From Sinotaia quadrata (lineage: Eukaryota > Mollusca > Gastropoda > Architaenioglossa > Viviparidae): 64,000 nt of DNA. The position numbers were made by a program, and so were the translations under genes. Below are positions 38,440 through 49,624 of this stretch, piece after piece. The notes below the pieces were generated by a model that searched no databases, was not told the DNA's origin, and worked only from the letters and a program-made list of their open reading frames with translations. Each line of letters opens with the position of its first letter. The stretch's first letter is position 1. The stretch lies in assembly GCA_028829895.1 (NCBI GenBank), contig CM054179.1, positions 47,873,891 to 47,937,890 of the forward strand, in the 5' to 3' direction.

Positions 38440-38880
38440 TCACAACTTGACATTCGTCATCAAATTTAGCGATGCACTCGTCACTTTTCTTCTCGTTTTT
38501 ATGCGTTTTCTACAAGTCACTCGTAAGATGTGGGATATGAACAAAATCATTAAATTTACACAGAGTAGCCTTGACCTAGCGAAAGACAACGTGACCTGTT
38601 GTGTACAAGGACAAGGAAAACAAGCGAGCGAACTAGTCACTACGTGTAACTTTCTTCACTACTTCCAACAGTTTTATTGCACGCGCGCACAGGAAGACCC
38701 AGACTAGCAGCCTTCTCCTAGAACGTTGACTTTGGACTAACTGAAATTGGTCATTAAGGACTCAGAGAATGCTATAAGCCTACGGGATGCCTTAGGTTAA
38801 TGGCCTTTGTCCACCGCAGGCGGGTAGATTTCGAGTAAGACTAATTAGCTCATAATTGGTCATGTGACACGCTGACTTAA
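38440..38880. other. Unique sequence between arrays, nothing called
   Basis: Opposing open frames cover this segment on both strands (38396-38707 plus, 38440-38640 minus). Neither has a recognised domain. Confidence 0.4.
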
Positions 38881-38884
38881 TTTT

Positions 38885-39222
38885 GCCCTTAATGATCACA
38901 CAGTTAGTGGAAAATATTGTGACTATCGTTGGTCTAGTGTTGAGGGTCACACTGTTAATGAAAGAGGTTGTGATAGTCGTCAATTTATTGTTGAGAGTCA
39001 GTAAAAGAGATTGTGAATGTCGTTGTTCTAGCGCTGAGGGTCACACTGTCAGTGAAAGAGATTGTGACTGACGTTGATCTAGCGCTGAGGATCACACTGT
39101 CACTGAAAGAGATTGTGACTGACGTTGATCTAGCGCTGAGGATCACACTGTCACTGAAAGAGATTGTGACTGACGTTGATCTAGCGCTGAGGATCACACT
39201 GTCAGTAAAAGAGATTGTATAC
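38885..39222. repeat. 51-bp minisatellite, about six units
   Basis: GTTGATCTAGCGCTGAGG, ATCACACTGTCACTGAAA and GAGATTGTGACTGAC repeat at 51 bp. The left units are diverged and the last three nearly identical. Because 51 is a multiple of three, frames stay open on both strands. Confidence 0.95.
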
Positions 39223-39494
39223 TTTCTCCCATGCAGTTTGACTATTGAAGAGTAGGGTTTGGGGGCTGAGGCGGAAGTAGGAAGAGCACAGTACGAGGTT
39301 GCTAGGGAATCATCTAGATCGGCAGTGAAATGATGTCGGGATTGAGTCGGTGAGAGACATGGCGCAGCATTATTTTGTATTAGTCATCTATCTTACTTGA
39401 ATAATAATGTTAAATTCGTCTCATAATTATTGATATCAATCACATAATATCAATGCTCGATATTGCTTATATTCCCTAGCACACAGCTTGGCTG

Positions 39495-39740
39495 GTAGCA
39501 ACTGTATATTTACATCTGTAATGTTCTTTTAAGGTTGGCACCAGCTGTAATGTTCTTTAAGTTGGCACCAACTTTACATTTACAGCTGTAATGTTCTTTA
39601 AATTGGCACTAACTGTACATTTACAGCTGTAATGTTCTTTAAGTTGTCACCACTGTACATTTACAGCTGTAAAAGTTCTTTAAGTTGGCACCAACTGTAC
39701 ATTTACAGCTGTAAATGTTCTTTAAGTTGGCACCAACTTT
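39495..39740. repeat. 41-bp minisatellite with palindromes, about six units
   Basis: CTGTAATGTTCTTTAAG, TTGGCACCAACTGTACA and TTTACAG recur at about 41 bp. Two self-complementary parts are present: AGTTGGCACCAACT (six-base arms) and, at 39699-39718, the perfect 20-bp palindrome ACATTTACAGCTGTAAATGT. Confidence 0.94.
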
Positions 39741-41060
39741 CTTCTGCATCCCGAAACAGTCATAATGCGACGGGTCTTTGGAAGTTATTCGAACTGTAAG
39801 GTTAGGCAGAGTCTGAAGTAAAATGTGTACCTTAATCCATGCGTCACCCATTTAATTTTAGGTCGTGTTTCTTTTGAAAATGTAAGCATTGGAATTTGTC
39901 CTCAATAACTTTGTAGAAGGTTTTCGTAATTGTTCTTGTTATTTTAAGTACTTAATAATTAACTGTAGATTATTCTTCCGGTAATCAGGTAGCAATTATA
40001 GATCCATATACGTGATTTGCATGGCCCGGAGTGATTTAGATATTAAACGTGTTAAACTGTTATTATTAACCGTATCAAACTGTTGTTTTTAACCATATTA
40101 AACATTTACTATTAATTACATTAAGCATTTATTATTAACCGCAATAAACATTTATTTTTAACCACATTAAACTGTCAAATTTACTTTGTCGTAATTAAAA
40201 AGCAAATGGGACTTTTGACAGAAAACTTTCCGTTTTTACTCATTGTCCTTCTTTATTTATACCCTTTGTCTTTGTTTATTTATTTAAGTAAACACAGGAT
40301 AGGCCATTAGTTCGACTGAACAGCGACATATACATTACTTTTGAAATAGTACAAAATTCGCGAACATGATTGGTGGATCTGCCTTCGTTGAATTTTCTGC
40401 TGCAGAAGAAATTTTCCACTCGTCTTACCTGTAGCAGGCCTGTTACAGAAATGGCCAAAGTGGCACAGGAGGCTTGGGTCTGATTGGCGGATTTGCCGTT
40501 GCTGTAGTTTGGACAGATATTACCCCCATAATACCCGGCTTATTGATGTTTGATGTCATGATTGCTGCACATGCGTGCTAAACATTCCGGCGTTTGACAA
40601 ACCGAATGCACATACACAAGCAAAAGAAAAACAAAACAACAAAAAACGAATCTAAACAAAAACCCATTACCACTTAAACTTTTTGAGCAAGGCAATCAAT
40701 TTGGAACTTTCTTCATCTTCCATCTTGTGAGGCGTAAGGGATGTGTGGTGGCGGCGGAAGGGTGGGTATGAACTCCAAACCGAAATTAATTAGAGACTTA
40801 GAGTAGCCTCCCGTACAGTGATTAGTTTCTCGTTAATCAGTGCAGAGTTGGTTTTCCGCCTGGCTGTGCCACGAATGTTGCGTTTGACGGCGCGAACGCT
40901 TGCGAGATTGATCATCAAAAATGAGGGTAATTTGACAAGATTCGTCTTCGTCAGCTTCGGGTGTCAGGCGGGCCGTGGGCGATCAGGCTGCAGAGAAAAA
41001 CACGTATTTTTGGCAATCTGTAGTTTCAATATTGTTTTATATCTTCCTCTTTCCATTTAG
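39741..41060. other. Unique sequence; GC-richer near 40720-41000
   Basis: Mostly AT-rich. The right part (40720-41000) has GTGGCGGCGGAAGGG, GACGGCGCGAACG and GTCAGGCGGGCCGTGGGCG, i.e. more CpG than its surroundings, which could be a promoter or exon. A 40818-41060 frame is open but ends in the TTTC array and has no recognised domain. Confidence 0.3.
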
Positions 41061-41066
41061 ATGCAA

Positions 41067-41198
<132 letters not shown>

Positions 41199-41249
41199 AT
41201 CATCCATCCATCCACCCCTCCCTCAAACCCTCCATCCATCCATCGATCA

Positions 41250-42295
41250 CTCCACCCTCTCTCCCTCCTTCCGTTAATCTTGTTTTAATTTCCCCCATTT
41301 TTTGTGTTTATTTGTTCGTTGTCTTTATTTCGATTCCTAATAAACAAACTTTCATTTAGTTTAATTTATTCTTTTCTGTGCATCTCTTTTTCTTGTCTAT
41401 CTGTTTGTCTATCTGAGTATTATTCTCGGTTTGAGTTTTCTAATTTTCCCTTTCTTTCTTTGCCTGGCATCATTTGCAGTCAAGCATGTCTTTCTGTATC
41501 AGTTAGTAATTTTTAATCTTGTAACCTCGCATCCTTTGACAATGGCTTTGAACTTTCAAGCGTAACACTGACCGTTTTTAATGCATCCGTTGAAAACGAG
41601 AATTATTATCAGAATATTATATTTAAAATATTTGCCATTGTTTGACCGATAGTGAAGCAAATCAGTTGAGTAGTCTTGTGCAGGAAGTTCATTTGAAACT
41701 TGCTTCTAAGCAACATATAATACCTTTTCTCATATGTAGTTAAATGTAAAAACATAGGATTGATTAGAAATCAGCAACAGCAGCGACAACAAAAATAACT
41801 CATAAGATATTAACGAAAAACAAGAAATGAACTGTATATTTACACACACACACTCACTCACATAGTGAGAACATAGAACAAGCAAACACATACAGATAAC
41901 ATTACACGTAAATAAAACTTCAAAAATATTTCTTATAAGATATTGACCACATACTGACTTGATTGACAATTTGACGGATTTATTTTTGCAAACCTAATTT
42001 AAACTAAAGTTGAAAGAAGTGAAATATTCTGATCAACAAACAAATTAATATTTCATCTTGTTTAAGAGAAATGAAATCAGCAACATCATCAACAGATTCA
42101 GCGCGTCAGATTTTATTGGGGCAACGAACAAAAAAAGTACTTACACGATATTACATTTATAAAAAGAAATCTAGTAGAATTCATAGAAAGTTTGGTTTGT
42201 CTATATATTTGACTTTATTGACATTTAGATTTATTTATTTCTGTAATATTGATTTTAAAAAGTTAAATTTAAAAAGTCTTGATCTCCTGAAATTT
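41250..42295. other. AT-rich interval, no gene seen
   Basis: No recognised repeat or element. The segments at 42000-42290 and 42830-42930 look like diverged copies of one another (TTGAC-GG-TTTATTT, then AAACTTTGAT-AAAG-TTAAATCTAAA-A-TC-TGATCT), suggesting an older duplication that flanks the array at 42300-42710. Confidence 0.4.
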
Positions 42296-42297
42296 CA

Positions 42298-42712
42298 TCT
42301 TGTTTAAGAGGCAAGAAAATAAACAATAGCATCAACAACATATTCCTTAAGAGACAAGAAAACAGCAACAGCACCAACAACAGCTTGTTTAAGAGACAAG
42401 AAAACAGCAACAGCACCAACAACATCTTGTTTAAGAGACAAGAAAACAGCACCAGCATCAACAACAGTTTGTTGAAGAGACAAATAAACAGCAACAGCAT
42501 CAACAACATCTTGTTTAAGAGAAAAAATAAACAACAGCATCAACATCATCTTGCTGAAGAGACAAAAAACCCTATCAACCTCATCAACAACATCATGTTT
42601 AAGAGACAAAACAGCAACATCATCAACAATATCTTGTTGACGAGACAAAAAAAACAGCAACCTCATCAACAACATCTTGCTTAAGAGACAAATAAACAGC
42701 AACAACAGCATA
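42298..42712. repeat. CAACAG-rich minisatellite with foldback core
   Basis: CATCTTGTTTAAGAGACAAG, AAAACAGCAACAGCA and CAACAA repeat at about 36-48 bp, roughly ten units. TCTTG-TTTAAGAGA-CAAGA can pair with itself as a short hairpin. Open frames on both strands are repeat-derived. Confidence 0.93.
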
Positions 42713-43612
42713 TCTAGCACATCAGGTATTACTGGAAACATAATTGAACACACTCATACACACATGTGCACATATTGCACACAAGTAAACATTTATATAA
42801 AAAAATAGAATAAAGTTCTGTGGGAACGATTGAAGTATGTTGACTTGATTGAAATTAGACGGGTTTATTTCTATGAAACTATAATCTTAAGAAATTAAAT
42901 CTAAATAATCCTGATCTACAATACATTTAATCTTTTTCAGCAGACAAACAAGCTTCACACGTTTAAACCTTAAAGTGTTTAAGCCACTAAATTTCAGTTA
43001 ATCACGAATCGAAATGCATAGTATCAATGGAAATTAGAAAATACAGCCTCTGATAACTTTCATTTTGTTTTAATTCTTTAGAAATATTTTAGGGTTGTAA
43101 TATTTTACTTTAAAAAATGTAAATATTCTAAGTAGTTCATCATCTAGAATATAATAAAGTGTATTTTAGAAATCATCATGGCCACTTTGCAGTGAGAAAA
43201 TTCATCGTGTTTGAGAAATCTCCTAAATCCCCCATTTTCACCTTGCTTTTGACAGGAAATGAAATGTACCCAAAACTCCACATGCAATAATATGTAAAAG
43301 CGCACTATAAAGGGAAGGTAAAGATTAAACATTAAGTCTGAATAGATTATGCTTTTGTATTATGAAATCTTAAGAAATTTTGAAAGGGTTGATTCCCCCT
43401 GAAGACGTCATTCAGTGAGATTGCTATTTTTCTCAATATGACGTCATCTAGAAGTTGTAATACAGAATGACGCAAATAAAGTCTACGTCTTCCTCTCCCA
43501 AATTATTGAAGCCAGGGCCGTGAGTTGCGTGGCAAAAGAATTTGTTCTCAAATTAGCCTTCTCATCTGTGGAGGGGAGAGCCCAAAATGTGAGACCAGCA
43601 TGCACCTATAAA
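42713..43612. other. Unique sequence, nothing seen
   Basis: No gene, RNA or element recognised. Confidence 0.45.
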
Positions 43613-43616
43613 CGAA

Positions 43617-43870
43617 TTAAATCACTAACCATAGCCAAAAAAAACTTTGGAAGTGCAGAATCTTTGGGAATTTTCTGAAGAAAGGCCACAGGATCTCGGG
43701 GTGAAAGTGGACGAAAGAAGGACTAAAGGAAAAGTAAGAGGCGGTCCTTTCAAAAAGGTCTTCCTCGTTTATATCCTCGGCTAAGGCAAGCTGATTCAAT
43801 CTTGTACGGGAGTAATTCCCCCTTGTATTCACGCCTTTATTTCGGTGAGTCCTTCCTTGATGTTTTCATG
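43617..43870 (-). other. Possible coding fragment, unassigned
   Basis: On the minus strand the frame reads through KGVNTRGNYSRTRLNQLALA and EDINEEDLFERTASYF. The composition is protein-like, with basic then acidic stretches, and not repeat-derived. No ATG start is available after the upstream stop, so it would have to be an internal exon or a relic. I do not recognise a family. Confidence 0.2.
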
Positions 43871-44116
43871 GGCGCTTCCTAGTCATGCTGGCGAGGGATG
43901 AAAAGCGACCATTTCGCTGTTAGAGGGAAAAAGAATTGGAGATGTATGCAAGGCAATTGCAAAGGGACAGCCCCATTGAAGGAGGTTGTTTAGAAAGCCA
44001 ACAGCGCTTCCATTGGTTAATTAGATTTCTGGGTGCAAATTGTTACCGGGGACAGATTGTTCGATTGTCGACTTACCCGATGGTTCTTGCGACTGGTTGG
44101 TTAAATGTCACCGGAG

Positions 44117-44265
<149 letters not shown>

Positions 44266-44511
44266 TTGATTGCGTTGTCCATCTATCCATCTTTCTTTAT
44301 GTGTCTTTCTTTACATTGTAACACAGAGTGAAATACATATGCATAAATATTTAATGTTTTATCATGGACAATTTGTCAAAAGCTGTTCTGCTATTTTCAT
44401 AAGCAATACACAATAAATCCCTACAGAGGAAAATCCAACAGTTTTAACATACCGCTCTTAAATTCACACAAATAAGTGTCATGCATACATATATATCGTG
44501 CGTATGTATGT

Positions 44512-44513
44512 TT

Positions 44514-44570
<57 letters not shown>
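44512..44570. repeat. (GT)n microsatellite
   Basis: About 28 GT dinucleotides. Confidence 0.97.
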
Positions 44571-44912
44571 ATGCTTGAAAATTCTTGTGTCGAGGAGTAC
44601 AAGTAAATTGACGGGTGTAATTTATTTTAATCGTTTTAATCAACAGCATTAGAAAAAATATTTGACTTTTTTCTTCTTTTGCTGCGTCATCTGACGGGAA
44701 AACAAGAAGACTTTTCTCCGAACACCAAGCACAACTACTTGTCTTCATCTCTGAGATCTTTTCTGACAGTTTGTTTTGAAAACGTAAAAGTCGTTGTTTC
44801 TCGGCGTTCTGAATTATTCAGTTAAGAAAGTGGCTGTTGTTTTTGTTTCTAGTGGATATTTGCCTTCATACCCTTCTATTCCCAAAGAAAACAAATTTTA
44901 TGAATTAGGCAT

Positions 44913-44972
44913 ACAATACTTTTTCTTTTCTTTTTTTTAAAAAAAAAAAAAACTTATAGAAAAGAGTATTGT
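44913..44972. repeat. AT-rich foldback of about 60 bp
   Basis: ACAATACTTTTTC at the left is complementary to GAAAAGAGTATTGT at the right, and the middle is T-run followed by A-run, so almost the whole segment can form one hairpin. Confidence 0.8.
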
Positions 44973-45200
44973 TTTGTTGTATACGATAATTTCTTTAACA
45001 GTTAACATTCATTTGTATGTACAGCATTATAAACAGAGTCGTCGTTTAAACCGTTCGGACAAAGTGATAGCGGCAGCATACTCCCGAGTGGTAAAAGTAG
45101 CTTGTAGATTGTAGCAGACAGACAAACAGTTACAAAATTATACCAACAGGAGCACGCTACCGGAGGGTAAAAATAGAGTGTATCCGTTACACAGTATCAC

Positions 45201-45462
45201 CAGCAAATATACAAAATTAGGATTAATATCCATTCATTCGTCTCGTTAACTGCTAAAGAGAAAATACTAGTTGCATTCCTTCTTTCCTTCTTTCTTTCCT
45301 ATACGTCACAATATCATCAACGTACATATAAGTTTCAATAAAATAAAATCAACTTTTTTTTAAAGTTAAAGGTATATGCATCTGTCCACTCTATCAGAAG
45401 AAGTAGTTACCATTCAATTTTGCGCATGAATGGATATTAATCCTAATTTCGTATATTTGCTG
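45201..45462. mobile_element. Candidate MITE with 37-bp inverted termini
   Basis: The 37 bp at 45201-45237 (beginning CAGCAAATATAC) is the reverse complement of 45426-45462 with one mismatch. The 188-bp interior is AT-rich and non-coding. I see no clear target-site duplication next to the arms (left flank GTATCAC, right flank ATGTAAAG), so the element may have lost its outer ends or be a simple inverted duplication. The inner part of each arm contains GGATTAATATCC. Confidence 0.55.
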
Positions 45463-45619
45463 ATGTAAAGCTGAAGATAAAGAGTAAATTAGTCAATAGT
45501 TGTTATCAAATCTGACTAGATATTTAGTGTATATAAATATCTCTTACAAGAGCTTTGTGGAGTTATAGTTAGTTCTAACGTTCTACAAGCCAGATACCGG
45601 CTTCAAGTTGAAGCTGTAC

Positions 45620-46112
45620 TTTGAGCACAAACAACACTTTCCTAAAACAGGAATGGAGGTCAGACAACACTAGCAACACTTTCCTACAACAGGAGTGGAT
45701 GTCAGACAACACTAGCAACACTTTCCTACAACAGGAGTGGAGGTCAGACAACACTAGCAACACTTTCCTACAACAGGAGTGGAGGTCAGACAACAGTAGC
45801 AACACTTTCCTACAACAGGAGTGGAGGTCAGACAATACTAGCAACACTTTCCTACAACAGGAGTGGAGGTCAGACAACACTAGCAACACTTTCCTACAAC
45901 AGGAGTGGAGGTCAGACAATACTAGCAACACTTTCCTACAACAGGAGTGGAGGTCAGACAACACTAGCAACACTTTCCTACAACAGGAGTGGAGGTCAGA
46001 CAACACTAGCAACACTTTCCTACAACAGGATGGAGGTCAGACAACACTAGCAACACTTTCCTACAACAGGAGTGGAGGTCAGACAACACTAGCAACACTT
46101 TCCTAAAACAGA
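45620..46112. repeat. 42-bp minisatellite, about 12 units
   Basis: The unit is ACACTAGCAACACTTTCC, TACAACAGGAGTGGAGGT and CAGACA, 42 bp. Copies differ by single bases (TGGATG, ACAGTAG, AATACTAG) except one with a 1-base deletion near 46031. Both strands are open (14-residue repeats SNTFLQQEWRSDNT on plus and LLVLSDLHSCCRKV on minus) until that deletion. Openness on both strands suggests a fortuitous stop-free unit. Confidence 0.96.
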
Positions 46113-46947
46113 TGTGGGGATCAAACAACGCGAATGGCGAAACAGAAAATGGAGAATGAAAAAGGGACGAAAATATAACTTGAAATCATCAGGCGATACA
46201 CCTGTACACATAGAGCAATATCTGAATAAGGGTAAAGACTAACATAATTAAGGGACTAGCAACTAGTGCAGTATGAGCATGGACTTTATTTGACCCTTCA
46301 GAAAGCGGCCTGTCATTACGTCATATGGCTAGTAATAAGGTAGGGGAATTTTATCTGTGCCCTACGGCAAAAACACGGCATTCAAATATAAATTTATGTT
46401 ATGTATGTTTTAGATTAAATTCCGATTAGTGAGCGTTGTCGTCTGCCGGAATATTAATCGCATTAAATTCATTTGGATTAGTAACTTTTGTGTAGTTATT
46501 TTAAAATTAAATATTATAGATCGTTTCTTTCCAGATCTACCATTGTAGATAGAGAACTGCTAAAATTAAGTGACATAATTTGTAAGCAGTACTTTTCCGA
46601 GTTAAAGATGACGAATATTCGGATAATATCTACGGTAATCAAACGATTACCAATCACCTAGTGAATTCTATAGCAACCCATGAAGCCCATAAATTAGATT
46701 TCTGTCCTGTCTTAAAAAGGCAACTGTTGTTTGTGTTGAAAAATGCAGCATATTTGGCAAATATTCTGATCCTTCTTGAGACGAAATTACGACCTTATAC
46801 TGACAGAAATGTTGATCAAAACGTATAGGCATTTGCAAAATCCATCAACCATAAGAGCAAAAATATTAATTAAGGCTGGTGTTTAATGAAGCACATCTCC
46901 TCTCCTTTAACTTGCATTTGCTTCTGAAATGCATGTATATATAACGC

Positions 46948-46948
<1 letters not shown>
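46113..46948. other. Unique sequence, nothing seen
   Basis: No repeat, gene or element recognised. Confidence 0.45.

Positions 46949-46949
<1 letters not shown>

Positions 46950-46990
<41 letters not shown>
46950..46990. repeat. (AC)n microsatellite
   Basis: About 20 AC dinucleotides. Confidence 0.95.
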
Positions 46991-46993
<3 letters not shown>

Positions 46994-47785
46994 AACTTTG
47001 TTTCTTGTAAGTGTAAGTCAATCTGTATTTTTTGACGTGCATACCGTAGTACGTATTGTCAGTGATCTTTGACACGGAAGTAATTCCGTAATGTATTGCT
47101 TAAAATTTCAGCTTGAGACTCAGCTGTTCTCTGTACTGTTCAAATAGCTTGCTTAATGACTCCTGTCACTTCCAAGGGGAGTTTTTGGAAAGCTGATTCG
47201 GTTTCATTCATCTTCCGAGCAGGGAATTCATTGTGAGGCAATCAAGGGCGGATAATCCTATTTATAAGAAATTCTTTTACGTCCCCTGGTTGTTTTCCAC
47301 TCTACTGGACACCCTTGAAAAGCGTCCATTGATTCAGTTATTATTTGAAGAAAGGTATTAAGAGCAGCTGTCAGTTAAGTAGAATTTACACGTATCACAC
47401 AAATCCAGTCCACGGTCACGTTCCTTCGACTTTTCTGGCATAGGTTTTTTTGTATAGCGATTAGAGAAAGACAGATTGGGGGGGGGGGAGGGGGGAAGAT
47501 GGCGGTCACCAGACGTGCACGTATGCAGTTCACCGTGCATAAGGCAAGAGAGAGGCACACATAGCACCACACTTGACGTTTTTGCAGATTTCTCATTTTA
47601 TCTGCGCTCTAATTATTTACCGATACAATTGACACGATTGCCGAAGCAAGAATACCTACCCGTTATAATCGTTGAAGTTCTGAAGAATGAGGGGGAAAAA
47701 AAAGGGAGAGGCCTTTAGTTTTAGAAGCCTAAAGTGTCTTAGTTCGAAGACTTTCGCATCTAACAATCCCCAAAACAATAAAACA
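46991..47785. other. Unique sequence, nothing called
   Basis: Contains a G-homopolymer run (two runs of G around 47478-47495, split by one A). The open frames here overlap one another on opposite strands without recognised domains. Confidence 0.4.
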
Positions 47786-47787
47786 AA

Positions 47788-47788
47788 G

Positions 47789-47821
<33 letters not shown>

Positions 47822-47832
47822 CAACAACAACA
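47788..47832. repeat. (AAC)n microsatellite
   Basis: About 14 triplets with one loss of an A near 47820. Confidence 0.95.
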
Positions 47833-48057
47833 GAAGTAAATAAACAAAGAAGGAGTCGCTCTCTTATTATGACAATAAAGAAACACAAGGATATTGCTCT
47901 ATAAAGAAGGATGAACTCCGCAGCCTGTTTTCTGTTTGATTGATAGGTTCATAAAGATTTATTGTATGCTTGATTGATTGCTTCATTGATTTACTGACTG
48001 GTTGGCTTTTGCGTCTGGTTAACCAAGATTGTACCTCAAAGCGCATTGGCAGAAGAG

Positions 48058-48262
48058 AAGAAAGAAAGAGTTTAACTTGTTAGGACAGCTTTATGTAGAC
48101 TTCACTCTGAAAGAAAGAGTTTAACTTGTTATGACAGCTTTATGTATAGACTTCACTCTGAAAGAGTTTAATTTGTTATGATAGCTTTATGTATTGACTT
48201 CACTCTGAAAGAGTTTAACTTGTTATGACAGCTTTATGTATTGACTTCACTCTGAATGAAAG
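48058..48262. repeat. Tandem repeat of about 50 bp, four units
   Basis: GAAAGAGTTTAACTTGTTATG, ACAGCTTTATGTAT and GACTTCACTCT recur with small length differences. Confidence 0.93.
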
Positions 48263-48468
48263 GGACAATGATGGATAAAAGCTGTCCCACAAATTTGGGT
48301 GTGGCTGAACCAAATGGTGAACTATTTAAAATTCTTTATGTCATGTAAAATACTTGTGTAATTAAATAATATTTAATATTCATGTTTCATAATATTTCAC
48401 AGATCACTACATTACATGAAGGCCCTTCTCATAATGATGTATGGAACAATTTTAAATTAAAACTGTTA

Positions 48469-48539
48469 TGAAATAAAAACCAATATTTTTTTTATTATCT
48501 GGACTCCTCCAGATAAAAAATTTATTGGTTTTTATTTCA
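48469..48539. repeat. Long perfect-arm hairpin of 71 bp
   Basis: TGAAATAAAAACCAATA at 48469-48485 pairs with TATTGGTTTTTATTTCA at 48523-48539, and the inner TTATCTGGA pairs with TCCAGATAA around a CTCC loop. Only a few bases in the T/A-rich middle are unpaired. The size is that of a pre-miRNA hairpin or a small foldback element. No flanking duplication was identified. Confidence 0.8.
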
Positions 48540-48591
48540 GAAGATAAAGTATAAAACTTCTGTAAAAAATTGTATTGATTGTATTGATATT

Positions 48592-48703
48592 TCTCTCTCT
48601 CTCTCTCTGTATCATTGATGACTCACTCACTCACTCACTCACTCACTCACTCACTCACTCACTCACTCACTCACTCACTCACTGACTCACTCACTCACTC
48701 ATT
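48592..48703. repeat. (TC)n and (ACTC)n microsatellites
   Basis: A short (TC)n tract, then about 20 copies of ACTC with a single GACT interruption near 48682. Confidence 0.97.
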
Positions 48704-48930
48704 TTGCTAATTTATCGAAAGGAATTATTTTGTTAGTTTGTTGTTTGATTATTAAATCTGCGGACTAAATGAAACAGTGATAAATTTATAAAAGGACTGA
48801 ATTGATTGAAACAGTTAACATCAGTCAGCTCTCACAGAAAGTATCACACTGTCAATGCTCATTGAAAATATCACACATTGTTCACAGAAGTTATCTCACA
48901 GTCGAGAAAAGAAGTGAAAATATCAACTAT

Positions 48931-48931
<1 letters not shown>

Positions 48932-48983
<52 letters not shown>

Positions 48984-49058
48984 TACGCACACACACATAC
49001 ACACGCACACACACACATACACACGCGCGCGCGCGCACACACACACACACACATACAC

Positions 49059-49107
<49 letters not shown>
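48932..49107. repeat. Compound (AC)n-(CG)n-(TC)n microsatellite
   Basis: (AC)n with ATAC and GCAC interruptions contains an embedded GCGCGCGCGCGC run at about 49024-49036 and passes into about 23 TC dinucleotides. The first part is almost wholly alternating purine-pyrimidine, the second wholly pyrimidine. Confidence 0.97.
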
Positions 49108-49110
<3 letters not shown>

Positions 49111-49345
49111 CTTACAGATAATGAATGTAGTAAATCTGCTTGCATCCTTTTCTAATTTAAAAACACACAAGAAATCACTTGTAAAGTTCTGGTTTAAAAT
49201 AATTTCTTTTTAATTACAAGAAATGTTTATAAAAAGGCAATGTTATTAATGAACAATTTTGATGTAAGTTAGCGAATTTCTCTGTATGATGACACGCTCT
49301 GACAAACGAGAAATTGACGGAGTATCACCGCTTATTCCTTATTTT

Positions 49346-49505
49346 GTCCATACATGTCGTAAAGTGTCTGAAGTCACAAAAGTAGTAGTAAAACACAAGT
49401 ATTACTGTTCTTTCTGTCCATACATGTCGTAAAGTGTCTGAAGTCACAAAAGTAGTAGTAAAACACAAGTATTACTGCTCTTTCTGTCCATACATATCGG
49501 AAAGT
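49346..49505. repeat. 66-bp tandem repeat, about 2.4 units
   Basis: TCCATACATGTCGTAAAGTG, TCTGAAGTCACAAAAGTAG and TAGTAAAACACAAGTATTAC recur. The first two units differ by about one base. Confidence 0.94.
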
Positions 49506-49624
49506 GTCTGTGGTCAGAAAACTATTCGTAGTCATAACAGAGAAGTAACAGCAGCACCAACCATTTACAATTACTTCTACAGCTGCTTTGTTAAGTTAGG
49601 ATTTTTAATTAGGACATTGTAATA

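Noticed and set aside
45575..46106. 146- and 161-codon frames with 14-residue repeats
   Set aside because: The 42-bp array is open on both strands and one unit breaks the frame; no start or splice context.
49434..49560. Zinc-finger-like C-x2-C with a following His
   Set aside because: Lies in a 66-bp tandem repeat, spacing does not fit a C2H2 finger and there is no second finger.
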